The translations under genes and the position numbers were made by a program. Under the pieces are notes generated by a model. It had not been told where the DNA came from. It saw only the letters and a list, made by a program, of their open reading frames with translations, and ran no database searches. A DNA stretch of 64,000 bases from JAWKIW01 sp046331175 (GTDB lineage: Bacteria; Actinomycetota; Acidimicrobiia; Acidimicrobiales; Acidimicrobilacustridaceae), in contig JAXLRI010000017.1 of NCBI GenBank assembly GCA_046331175.1, positions 1 to 64,000 on the forward strand. The letters run 5' to 3'. Below are positions 8,611 to 15,778 of this stretch, one piece after another (position 1 is the first letter of the stretch; each line of letters starts with the position of its first letter).

Positions 8611-8645
8611 TCTGTTATCACCGATAAGTTATCGCTGATAACAGA
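8611..8645. promoter_or_regulatory. 35-bp near-perfect palindrome, probable TetR operator for MMPL-TetR
   Basis: 16 of 17 base pairs match around a centre at 8628. The outer arms are TCTGTTATCA and TGATAACAGA; the inner core is CGATAA-G-TTATCG. It begins 12 bases before the MMPL start codon (minus strand), so a bound repressor would block the transcript start or leader. It is AT-rich against a very GC-rich background. Confidence 0.85.
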
Positions 8646-8892
8646 TCACGGACCCGGGGGATCCGTCCACGGGTCATCGGTCACGTGGGCGGGGGTCGGG
8701 GCCCTCGGACCCTGGCGGTGGTGCTGTGGCGTCGTACGGTCGGGGTGGCGGTCGTGGCGGCCGCCGACGGGCGACACCGGTCGTGGCGCGCCCGGGACAC
8801 GTCGAACAGGGTCGACGCGACGTCGAGCGGACGTCGACAGGACGTCGGCAGCACCAGGCCGACGACGAGGTCGGCGCGGGGAGGAGCGCAAC

Positions 8893-9726
8893 ATGTCCGA
8901 GGTCGAGGCGCAGTCGTTCACGTTCGGTGGATCGCAGCTGGTGTACGAGGACCACGGGAGCGGCGACCGCGTCCTCGTGTACGTCCACGGCCTGCTGATG
9001 GACAGCGGCATGAACCGCCCGCTCGCCCGCTCGCTGGCCGACCGGGGCCACCGCGTCATCCTGCTCGACGTGCTCGGCCACGGTCGCAGCGACAAGCCGC
9101 TGCACGCCTCGGCCTATCGGATGGACGCCTTCGGCCGCGAGGTCGTGGCGCTGCTCGACCACCTCGGCATCGATCGAGCGGTGGTGGGGGGCATCTCGCT
9201 CGGCGCCAACGTCTCGCTGCAGGTCGCCGTGAACGCCCCCGAGCGGGTGCAGGCGATGCTGCTCGAGATGCCGGTGCTCGAGTGGGCGGTGCCGGCCGCC
9301 GCCCTGCTGTTCACGCCGCTGCTGCTCACCATGCACTACGCCGCCGGCCCCGCCGGGTGGGTCATGCGCCAGGTCGGCAAGCTCCCCGCGAGCGGCAACG
9401 ACCCCCTCGACAGCGCCATGGCCCTGTTCACCTCGTCGCCGGAGGTCATCAAGGCCGTGCTGCACGGCATCCTCACCGGCCCCGTGTGCCCGACGGCCGA
9501 GGAGCGACGGGCCATCACCGCGCCGACGCTCGTGATCGCCCACCGCCGCGACCTGATCCACCCGTTCGGCGACGCCGAGAACCTCGTCGCCCAGCTGCCC
9601 GACGCGACGCTGCTGCCGGCCACCTCGCTGCTCGAGCTGCGCATCACCCCCGACCGGCTCACCGGCGAGATCGCCGAGTTCCTCGACGCCGCCTGGTCCG
9701 ACGCCCCTCGGCTGGCCACCTCCTGA
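8893..9726 (+). CDS. Alpha/beta hydrolase-fold protein without an obvious catalytic His
   Basis: 277 residues. The ATG at 8893 has GAGGAG (8881-8886) at good spacing. The oxyanion strand VLVYVHGLLMDSG and nucleophile elbow GISLGA (Ser102) are clear, and an acid candidate follows in HRRDLIHPF. At the usual place of the catalytic His the sequence is SLLELRITPDRL, without histidine. I recall related proteins with the same SxLELR pattern, so this may be a family trait, with the His of the HRRDLIHP segment serving instead. Function could be hydrolase, lyase or non-enzymatic. It is divergent from the MMPL operon and followed by a family C palindrome. Confidence 0.8.
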   Translation: MSEVEAQSFTFGGSQLVYEDHGSGDRVLVYVHGLLMDSGMNRPLARSLADRGHRVILLDVLGHGRSDKPLHASAYRMDAFGREVVALLDHLGIDRAVVGGISLGANVSLQVAVNAPERVQAMLLEMPVLEWAVPAAALLFTPLLLTMHYAAGPAGWVMRQVGKLPASGNDPLDSAMALFTSSPEVIKAVLHGILTGPVCPTAEERRAITAPTLVIAHRRDLIHPFGDAENLVAQLPDATLLPATSLLELRITPDRLTGEIAEFLDAAWSDAPRLATS

Positions 9727-9786
9727 CGCCCCCGCCACCCGCCACCCGCCACCCGCCACCCGCTACCCCACCCGTCCCCACCTCGC

Positions 9787-9835
9787 GGACTTCCCGCGAT
9801 TTCGGGGCTTGGTGCCTCATGATCGCGGGAAGTTC
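9787..9835. repeat. 49-bp palindromic intergenic element, family C, copy 2
   Basis: Same architecture as the element at 5469: a left arm with CTTCCCGCGATTTCGGGGC, loop TTGGT, and a right arm ending GATCGCGGGAAGTTC. It lies between two same-strand hydrolase genes. A degenerate tandem of CCCGCCACCCGCCA type precedes it at about 9731-9770. Confidence 0.88.
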
Positions 9836-9909
9836 GCGGTGGGGAGGGTGGGACGGGGCCGGGCCCGGCGGCGAAGGGCCCGGCGGCGAAGGGGCCGGCG
9901 AGGACCGCC

Positions 9910-9915
9910 TAGGCT
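9910..9915 (+). promoter_or_regulatory. -10 hexamer TAGGCT, leaderless start at GTG 9924
   Basis: TAGGCT ends eight bases before GTG 9924. The string TAGGCTCGC is repeated before the GTG of the MFS gene at 46457 with the same spacing, which supports leaderless initiation here. Confidence 0.55.
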
Positions 9916-9923
9916 CGCGAGCC

Positions 9924-10946
9924 GTGGACGGCAGCGCAGTGCACGGCGGACGTGGCGCGGAGATGCGGTACGTGGAGATCCACGGCTACCGGCGGGCCTA
10001 CCGACTGGCCGGGGTCGACGCCGACGGTCGCCCGATCGGCGACCGGCCGGCGCTGCTGCTCCTGCACGGCATCGGCGACAGCTCCGACAGCTGGCTGCCC
10101 GTGCTCGGCGACCTCGCCACCGACTTCACCGTGCTGGCCCCCGACCTCCTCGGCCACGGCCGGTCCGACAAGCCGCGAGCCGACTACTCGGTGGGCGGCT
10201 TCGCCAACGGCATGCGCGACCTGCTCGAGGTGCTCGGCATCGAGCGGGTGACCGTCGTCGGCCACTCGCTCGGCGGCGGCGTGGCCGCCCAGTTCGCCTA
10301 CCAGTACCCCGAACGCTGCGACCGGCTGGTGCTGGTGTCCTCCGGCGGCGTCGGCCGGGCCGTCACGCCGGTGCTGCGGTTGGCCTCCGCCCCGCTGGCC
10401 GACCTGGCCCTCCCGCTGCTGCAGCTGCCCGGCGTCGGCCTGGTCAACCGCATCGGCATCCAGGCCATGCGCCTCATCGGCCACGACCTCGGCCGCGACG
10501 GCGACGAGCTCGAGCGCATCCTCGACGCCCAGCGCGACGTCCGCGCCCGCATGGCGTTCAGCCGCACGCTGCGGTCGGCGGTCGACCTGCGGGGCCAGTC
10601 GATCACCATGCGCGACCGCGCCTACCTCGCCGAGTTCATGCCGTCGATGGTCGTGTGGGGCGAGCACGACGGCGTGATCCCCGCCCGCCACGCGCAGCTG
10701 GCCCACCTGGCCATGCCCCAGAGCCGCCTCGAGCTGTACCCCGAGGCCGGTCACTTCCCGCACCACGTCGACCCCGACCGCTTCGTCGCCGACCTGCGCG
10801 ACTTCGTCGCCACCACCGAGCCGGCCGCCCACGACCCCGAGCTGTGGCGCACGCTGCTGCGGAGCGGCGGTCCGCCCGAGGTCGACCTCGAGCAGCTCCC
10901 GGTCGACGCCTCCGACGTCGACGAGCTGCTGGCCAGCGGCTCGTAG
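9924..10946 (+). CDS. Alpha/beta hydrolase
   Basis: 340 residues if the leaderless GTG at 9924 is used. The ATG at 9963 (327 residues) is a real alternative that would match homologues starting at MRYVEIHG, but it has no properly spaced ribosome-binding site. The catalytic triad is complete: Ser115 in VGHSLGG, Asp249 in GEHDGVIP, and His277 in EAGHFPH. The oxyanion strand is LLLLHGIGDSSDSW. This is the core of epoxide-hydrolase or haloalkane-dehalogenase-like esterases with a Ser nucleophile. About 50 extra residues at the C-terminus after the fold are Asp/Leu-rich. The DUF2804 gene follows within 30 bases. Confidence 0.9.
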   Translation: MDGSAVHGGRGAEMRYVEIHGYRRAYRLAGVDADGRPIGDRPALLLLHGIGDSSDSWLPVLGDLATDFTVLAPDLLGHGRSDKPRADYSVGGFANGMRDLLEVLGIERVTVVGHSLGGGVAAQFAYQYPERCDRLVLVSSGGVGRAVTPVLRLASAPLADLALPLLQLPGVGLVNRIGIQAMRLIGHDLGRDGDELERILDAQRDVRARMAFSRTLRSAVDLRGQSITMRDRAYLAEFMPSMVVWGEHDGVIPARHAQLAHLAMPQSRLELYPEAGHFPHHVDPDRFVADLRDFVATTEPAAHDPELWRTLLRSGGPPEVDLEQLPVDASDVDELLASGS

Positions 10947-10974
10947 CGCGGCCGACCGGAACGCCGACGTCACC

Positions 10975-12027
10975 GTGGCCACCACCGAGCACGAGATCAC
11001 CGAGCCGACCGACCTGTGCACGCCCGACGGTCGCCGGCTGAACCCCGACGCCCGTGGCTTCGCCCGCCGCCCGCTGCTGCGGGCCAACCTGGCCGGCCGC
11101 TGGGGGCGCACGAAGCGGTGGGACTACTGGGCGATCCTCGCCGGCGATCTGGTGGTGTCGTGCACCTACGCCGACGTCGACTACCTCGGCATCGCCGAGG
11201 TGTGGTGGGCCGACATCGCCACCGGACGCAGCGGCGGCCGCGGCGCCAACCCGCCGCTGGCCCGCGGCATCGAGCTGCCCGAGCGGCCCGGCACCGCTCC
11301 GCTGCGCTACGCCGCCGGCAAGGTCATGCTCGACCTCGACGACGACCCCGATGGCACCACCCACCTCACCGCGGCGTGGGTCGAGCGCGACGGCACGCCT
11401 GCTCGCCTCGACGCCATCGTCGACTGGCCGGCCGGCCACGAGTCGATGGACGTGGTCATCCCGTGGAGCGACGAGACGTTCCAGTACACGTCCAAGCACC
11501 AGGCCCGCCCGGCGCGTGGCCGCTTGCTGCTCGGCGACGACGAGCGGTGGTTCGGCGGCACCGACCACGACGGCGACGCCGGCGAGGCCTGGGGCGTGCT
11601 CGACGTCGGCCGGGGGCGCTGGCCATATCGCACGAACTGGAACTGGGGCGGAGGCGCGGGGCACTCGGTCGACGGCCAGCACGTGGTGGGCCTGCAGCTC
11701 GGCGGCAAGTGGACGGTGGGCACCGGCTTCACCGAGAACGGCGTGATCGTCGACGGCCGCCTCACCAAGATCGGCGACGAGCTCACGTGGGACTACTCGT
11801 GGGACGAGCCGATGAAGCCGTGGCACGTGAGCGCGCCCGACGGCTCGCTCGACGTCACCCTGTCGCCCCGCCACGACAAGCACACCCGCATCGAGGCCGG
11901 GGTGATGGGGATGGAGGTGCACCAGGTGTTCGGGACGTGGACCGGCACCGTGCGCACCGACGACGGCCTCGAGGTCGCCGTCGAGGGCATCCAGGGCTTC
12001 GCCGAGGAGTCCCGCTCCCGCTGGTGA
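10975..12027 (+). CDS. DUF2804 domain protein
   Basis: 350 residues from a GTG at 10975. The N-terminal signature LCTPDGRRLNPDARGFARRP followed by LLRANL is typical of DUF2804, and the rest is a beta-rich, Trp-rich body (KRWDYWAI, RTNWNWGGGAG, WDYSWDEPMKPW) ending in a short basic tail. The function of DUF2804 is not established; the fold resembles a lipocalin or hydroxyneurosporene-synthase-like beta-barrel. It follows the hydrolase gene at 28 bases and is probably co-transcribed. The ribosome-binding site is weak. Confidence 0.85.
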   Translation: MATTEHEITEPTDLCTPDGRRLNPDARGFARRPLLRANLAGRWGRTKRWDYWAILAGDLVVSCTYADVDYLGIAEVWWADIATGRSGGRGANPPLARGIELPERPGTAPLRYAAGKVMLDLDDDPDGTTHLTAAWVERDGTPARLDAIVDWPAGHESMDVVIPWSDETFQYTSKHQARPARGRLLLGDDERWFGGTDHDGDAGEAWGVLDVGRGRWPYRTNWNWGGGAGHSVDGQHVVGLQLGGKWTVGTGFTENGVIVDGRLTKIGDELTWDYSWDEPMKPWHVSAPDGSLDVTLSPRHDKHTRIEAGVMGMEVHQVFGTWTGTVRTDDGLEVAVEGIQGFAEESRSRW

Positions 12028-12091
12028 GCCGGTGGGTCGGGGGAGCCGGCGGACGCCTCGCCCGGCCGTCCGGCCGCCCCCTCGACCGGGC

Positions 12092-12231
12092 TGCGTTCCC
12101 GGTCGCGCCATGGCGTGATGGCGAACGCACGCGGGTCGGGAGCGCTGCGCCGGCGGTCAGGCATCGACCGGCCTTCGATCGGCTTCGATCGGGATGCGTT
12201 CCCGGTCGCGCCATGCGTGAGGGCGAACGCG
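12092..12231. repeat. Family D palindromes, two copies (12092-12129 and 12195-12231)
   Basis: Each copy starts TGCGTTCCCGGTCGCGCCAT and ends GGCGAACGC, so the ends pair as TGCGTTC with GAACGCA. They lie in the gap between the convergent genes ending at 12027 and 12233. Further copies are at 16969-17005, 17038-17075 and 33878-33915, with GTGGTCGCGCTGG in place of CCGGTCGCGCC. Confidence 0.8.
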
Positions 12232-12232
12232 G

Positions 12233-12751
12233 TCAGGGCTCGACGTGGACGAGGCCGCGCTCGTCGTCCCAACGCCAAACACGCCAGAAGGCTGGGAAGA
12301 CCTTCACGGTGAGCAGGTCGGTCTCGGTGACGCCGTAGGCGCCCACCAGCGTCTCGGTCAGGAGGCGGGCGATGGCGCGCGCCCGTGTGGGATCCGGGAA
12401 GTCGGTCGTCCAGTTGTGGCCGTGGTCCTCGGAGGAGCAGGTGTCGCCCTCACACGGCGGGGTCGGCTCGTCCCAGCCGAGCGTGACCAGCGCCCGCTCC
12501 TGGTCGGCGTCGATCGTGGCTCCAGAGTCCCGGAGGTACACGTTGGACACCGCCTCGGCGATCGTCCCCGCCGGGGTGGCCAGCAGCTGCACGTAGCAGG
12601 AGGGGTCGTCGCACTCGACGATCACGCAGTGGGCCCCCACCTCGACCAGCCGGTCGAGCTTGCGGGCCAGCGCCGTCGTCCACGCCCCGAACCCGCCGCC
12701 CGCCGCCGGCACCAGCGAGAACTCCTCGGTGATCCGCTGATCTTCGTGCAC
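12233..12751 (-). CDS. TY-Chap (YbjN / type III chaperone-like) domain protein
   Basis: 172 residues from a GTG at 12751. An acidic mixed alpha/beta protein. The middle reads CYVQLLATPAGTIAEAVSN, then LVTLGWDEPTPP, the pattern of actinobacterial TY-Chap/YbjN-like domains: a strand with YVQF, a helix with aEavsn, then LGW. Four Cys are present (CVIVEC, CEGDTC). Role unknown; such domains often act as protein-binding or chaperone modules. It is convergent with the DUF2804 gene, with two palindromes between them. The family assignment is from memory of the pattern. Confidence 0.6.
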   Translation of the reverse strand: MHEDQRITEEFSLVPAAGGGFGAWTTALARKLDRLVEVGAHCVIVECDDPSCYVQLLATPAGTIAEAVSNVYLRDSGATIDADQERALVTLGWDEPTPPCEGDTCSSEDHGHNWTTDFPDPTRARAIARLLTETLVGAYGVTETDLLTVKVFPAFWRVWRWDDERGLVHVEP

Positions 12752-12799
12752 GTCACCCGGTAGGACCCGGCCGTGACGACGGGCCGGTTCTCCTCACCG

Positions 12800-13903
12800 T
12801 CAGGGTGTCGAGCGGATGGAGCCGATCCTGGACTTCTCCGGTCCGCTGACGGCGCACTCGGCGGCCCGCCGTCCGGCGCTCCAGCTCTCGAGCGGGATCG
12901 GGAAGTGGGAGATGGACTCCCCGGGCACGGTCGGGCGTTGGAGATAGGCGACCGCGAGATCCCGACAGGCTTCGTCCAGCAGCTTCGACCAACCGGCCCG
13001 GTCGTCCTCTGCTGGCGGCGTGGCCACCCGCCCGGTCAGGTCCACCGACCCGGTGATCTCGCCGTAGTGGGGTTCGCTGCACGGGACCGCGAAGGTGCCG
13101 TCGGCGAGACAGGTGCCGGGTGGCCGGACGAGCGCCTGGGCGATGTCCCGTGCGGCGCCGGTCATCGTCGGGAACCACTTCGGCACGTCGGGGCGGAAGG
13201 ATCGCGGATCCTCACCAGGGAGCGCCGGGCGGTTCAGCATCACCACGCCGCACCAGATGGTTCGGTCGCCGGCGGCCCAGGCGGGAGGAAACGGGACCAG
13301 CCCGCCGATGGAGAGCCGACCGACCGGGTCGCGGGGTCCGCCCAGCACCTGCTCGACGAACGCGGAGCAGTGCTCTGTCTCGATCTGGCGCCACTCCTCG
13401 TCCGTGGGGTAGTGGTCCGTGCCGCCGGTCAGGTCGTAGCGGCCACCGATCTCGATCAGGTGGGGCTGGTCGCAGGGGACGACCTCGGTGTCCCGGTGAT
13501 TGCCACCGCCCTCCTCCTGATCCCATCGCACGCAGTCGCCGGAGCTGTAGCTCCGTCGTCGAAGGCCGAAGGTGGTGGTGGTCCCGTCGATGCCGACGCT
13601 CGTGGGCATCGTCGTGGTCCGACTGCCGGACGACACCTCGTCGGCATCGGGGTGGAACAGTCGGCCCGCCGGGCCGGCGCCGGCGATGCCGGCGCCGAGC
13701 AGGCCGACCAGCGTGACCAGCAGCACGAGCTGCGGCGCTCGGGCCCGGATCCAGGCCCGCCGCCCGGCGCGGCGTCGGACCCGCTCGGCCTTCGCGACGC
13801 GCTTGGCGAACCCGTTGTCGGGGTCGGCTGAGCCCTGGCGCGATGGCTCACGCGCACCGCCAGCGTCCCCGCGCCGGCCAGAATCGTCCCGCTCATCCGC
13901 CAT
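12800..13903 (-). CDS. Membrane-anchored protein with septum-formation domains
   Basis: 367 residues. A charged cytoplasmic N-terminus of about 55 residues precedes one TM helix (LVLLVTLVGLLGAGIAGAG, about 59-77). The extracellular part has two repeats of the septum-formation pattern GDCV/GTCL...VVPCDQPH/AVPCSEPH...EITG, with paired Cys that probably form disulfides. Actinobacterial proteins with this domain are linked to septation and the cell envelope. The ATG at 13903 follows TACGAT by six bases, indicating a leaderless transcript. It is tandem with the downstream TY-Chap gene on the minus strand. Confidence 0.82.
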   Translation of the reverse strand: MADERDDSGRRGDAGGAREPSRQGSADPDNGFAKRVAKAERVRRRAGRRAWIRARAPQLVLLVTLVGLLGAGIAGAGPAGRLFHPDADEVSSGSRTTTMPTSVGIDGTTTTFGLRRRSYSSGDCVRWDQEEGGGNHRDTEVVPCDQPHLIEIGGRYDLTGGTDHYPTDEEWRQIETEHCSAFVEQVLGGPRDPVGRLSIGGLVPFPPAWAAGDRTIWCGVVMLNRPALPGEDPRSFRPDVPKWFPTMTGAARDIAQALVRPPGTCLADGTFAVPCSEPHYGEITGSVDLTGRVATPPAEDDRAGWSKLLDEACRDLAVAYLQRPTVPGESISHFPIPLESWSAGRRAAECAVSGPEKSRIGSIRSTP

Positions 13904-13909
13904 CGTTGG

Positions 13910-13915
13910 ATCGTA
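13910..13915 (-). promoter_or_regulatory. -10 hexamer TACGAT, leaderless start at ATG 13903
   Basis: On the minus strand TACGAT is separated from ATG 13903 by exactly six bases, the geometry of actinobacterial leaderless promoters. Confidence 0.7.
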
Positions 13916-13963
13916 GGTCGCGCGAGGTGGCCGCCCAGCGCGCCGTCAAGGCGACGTCACGGG

Positions 13964-14452
13964 TCAGACGATGATGCGCTCCTCGGGGGCGCGGACGCCG
14001 ATGACGGCGAGGGTGCGGCCCATGCCGAGGAACATGCCGCAGCAGATGGTGAGGTCGGCCAGCTCGTCGTCGGCGAAGGCGGCGTGCATGCGGGCCCAGA
14101 AGGCGTCGTCCATGGCGAGGTGGTCGAGGGCGAAGCGCTGGGCGAACTCGGCGCACAGCTTCTCGCGCTCGGTCAGCACCTCGCTGGCCCGCCAGTCGGC
14201 GACCTCGGCGTAGAAGCCGTCGTCGATGCCGGCGGCCTCGCCGTCCTTGGCCCGGGTGTCCTGGCAGACCACGCAGTCGTTGATCAGGGCGATGGTCCAG
14301 CGGGCGGCCTCGCGCTCGCGCAGCGGCAGCTGGGTGTTGCCGTAGACGGCCTCGCTCAGCGCCCCCATCCCCATCGCCATCTCGGTGCGCAGCAGGGCCC
14401 AGTCGATGTGCTCGCCGAGGCCACGGTCGGGGAAGGAGATGCGAGGCGCCAT
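13964..14452 (-). CDS. Carboxymuconolactone decarboxylase/AhpD-like peroxidase-type protein
   Basis: 162 residues. Unlike the CMD gene at 477 it keeps the redox pair CVVC (Cys60 and Cys63) in NDCVVCQDTRA, the signature of AhpD-type peroxidatic proteins. A second segment, LTICCGMFLGMGRTLAVIG, supplies the other family helix. It may reduce peroxides with a thiol donor, or use the Cys pair in another redox reaction. The ATG at 14452 follows TAGCCT by eight bases on the minus strand, so the transcript is probably leaderless. The hexamer overlaps the TAG stop of the upstream cysteine-cluster gene. Confidence 0.88.
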   Translation of the reverse strand: MAPRISFPDRGLGEHIDWALLRTEMAMGMGALSEAVYGNTQLPLREREAARWTIALINDCVVCQDTRAKDGEAAGIDDGFYAEVADWRASEVLTEREKLCAEFAQRFALDHLAMDDAFWARMHAAFADDELADLTICCGMFLGMGRTLAVIGVRAPEERIIV

Positions 14453-14460
14453 GGCGTTCG

Positions 14461-14466
14461 AGGCTA
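14461..14466 (-). promoter_or_regulatory. -10 hexamer TAGCCT, leaderless start at ATG 14452
   Basis: TAGCCT on the minus strand with eight bases to ATG 14452. It contains the TAG stop codon of the preceding gene, so termination and initiation signals share bases. Confidence 0.55.
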
Positions 14467-15132
14467 CCCGGGGCCCCGGTCGCCCGCCCGGGCCAGGACC
14501 GCGTCGCGAACCTCGCCGGCCGAAGGCTCGGCGCCGTCGAGGAAGAGGTCGTGCAGCTCGGTGGCCAGCACCGCCAGCTGGGTGGTGGTGGGCGGCACGG
14601 GGGTGCCGTCGAGGGCCTCGGGGTGCGCCGCCAGGAAGGCGCCGGCGGCCCGCACGGCGACGGCGGCCGACTCGGCCGGCTCGCCGTCGACCGCGAAGCA
14701 CCACCGCCGGGCGCGGTCGCGGATGGCGGCCTTGTCGGGGTCGTCCAGCTCGAGGCCCGACGCCGCGAAGACCCGGCAGTCGTACGTGCGGCAGGTCCGG
14801 GGCCGGTGGGCGTAGATCGTGCAGCCGGCGTCGCCGAGCATCGGGCAGCGGCCACGCTCGTCGTAGCCGAGCACGACGTGACCGGGCGGCAGGCCGGGGG
14901 CCGGGAACCGCAGCTCGGCGGGGACGTGGGCGAGCGCGTCGACCTCCTCCGGCCCGATCAGCACGAACTGCGACGCCGTGCAGCAGGCGGTGCAACCGGT
15001 GCAGTCGACGTCGGCGTCGGCCTCGCCTCGCAGGGCGGACCGAGTCGCGCCCAACCAGGCCACGAGGTCGCCGGCGTCGAGGTCGCCGGCGTCGCTCGGC
15101 CTGCTCGACGGGGGAGAGGGGGACGTGGCCAT
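14464..15132 (-). CDS. YkgJ-type cysteine-cluster (putative Zn/Fe chelating) protein
   Basis: 222 residues from ATG 15132. Cys-rich motifs DCTGCTACC, RCPMLGDAGCTIYAHRPRTC and YDCRVF give the conserved CxxCxxCC...C...C...C pattern of the YkgJ family, predicted to chelate iron or zinc. The motif with HRPRTCR is diagnostic. The N-terminus is Ser/Pro- and Asp-rich with a duplicated DAGDLDAGDL. Function unknown; possibly metal handling or flagellin-lysine-methylase-like in other taxa. The AhpD-like gene lies only 11 bases downstream, consistent with a redox or metal theme. Confidence 0.85.
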   Translation of the reverse strand: MATSPSPPSSRPSDAGDLDAGDLVAWLGATRSALRGEADADVDCTGCTACCTASQFVLIGPEEVDALAHVPAELRFPAPGLPPGHVVLGYDERGRCPMLGDAGCTIYAHRPRTCRTYDCRVFAASGLELDDPDKAAIRDRARRWCFAVDGEPAESAAVAVRAAGAFLAAHPEALDGTPVPPTTTQLAVLATELHDLFLDGAEPSAGEVRDAVLARAGDRGPG

Positions 15133-15280
15133 CGAGCGCCACCCTGACCGCCGCGGCGTCGTCGAGCAACCCCGACGAACGAATGCTCGTCGCGCGCTCG
15201 CGGGCGTGCGACGAGGAGGTCGTGTCGCCATCAGGCGTCCCGCTCCGCCGCCGCTCGGAGACCGGGGCCGAGCGACCGCG

Positions 15281-15286
15281 TAACCT
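15281..15286 (+). promoter_or_regulatory. -10 hexamer TAACCT, leaderless start at GTG 15293
   Basis: TAACCT followed by six bases and GTG 15293. No Shine-Dalgarno sequence lies before the GTG, supporting a leaderless mRNA. Confidence 0.7.
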
Positions 15287-15292
15287 GCGGCC

Positions 15293-15718
15293 GTGCCCGG
15301 CTTCCGACCGACCGCCAGCCAGTGCCCGAGCTGCGGGGCGCCGCTCGATCCAGGGTCGGCCCAGTGCCGGTTCTGCGAGGCGTGGGTGTCCGGGGCCGAG
15401 CCCCCGGCGGGCTGGGTGCCCGGTTCGGCCCCGACACCCGTCGACCCGGCTGGCGCCTTCTCGATGCCGGTCGACGACGTCTTCTCGATCAAGAAGCGCG
15501 GCACGGTCGTCACCGGTCGCATCGCCAGCGGCACGGTCCGGGTCGGCGACACCGTCGTCGTCCACGGCGCGAGCGGGACGATCGCGTCGCGCTGCAAGGC
15601 CGTCGAGATGTTCCGCAAGCAGCTCGACGAGGCCCACGCCGGCGACAACGTCGGCCTCCTGCTCGACGGCGTCGAGAAGGGCGACGTGGCCGCGGGTGAT
15701 TGGCTGCGCGCCGACTGA
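15293..15718 (+). CDS. Zinc ribbon fused to a stand-alone EF-Tu domain 2
   Basis: 141 residues. Residues 11-28 are a CxxC...CxxC zinc ribbon (CPSC, CRFC). After a Pro/Ala linker, residues 58-139 closely match beta-barrel domain 2 of elongation factor Tu: DDVFSIKKRGTVVTGRI, then VEMFRKQLDEAHAGDNVGLL and VAAGDWL. There is no GTPase domain and no domain 3, so it cannot act as an elongation factor. Domain 2 of EF-Tu contacts aminoacyl-tRNA ends, so RNA or ribosome binding is possible, but this is inference. It starts leaderless at GTG 15293, divergent from the cysteine-cluster gene. Confidence 0.85.
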   Translation: MPGFRPTASQCPSCGAPLDPGSAQCRFCEAWVSGAEPPAGWVPGSAPTPVDPAGAFSMPVDDVFSIKKRGTVVTGRIASGTVRVGDTVVVHGASGTIASRCKAVEMFRKQLDEAHAGDNVGLLLDGVEKGDVAAGDWLRAD

Positions 15719-15778
15719 CCTCCTCCCGGTGCCGAGCCAGCGGCCATCGATCCACGGGCTCGGGCGGCGGGCTCCGTC

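Noticed and set aside
6832..8892. Long plus-strand frame opposite the MMPL gene, in frame with the hydrolase at 8893
   Set aside because: Antisense shadow of MMPL. The hydrolase has its own ATG with GAGGAG, and the palindromic operator lies in between.
12773..13831. Plus-strand frame starting GTG 12773 after TAGGAC
   Set aside because: It lies opposite the septum-formation-domain gene. The hexamer does not fit TANNNT, and the protein shows no domain.
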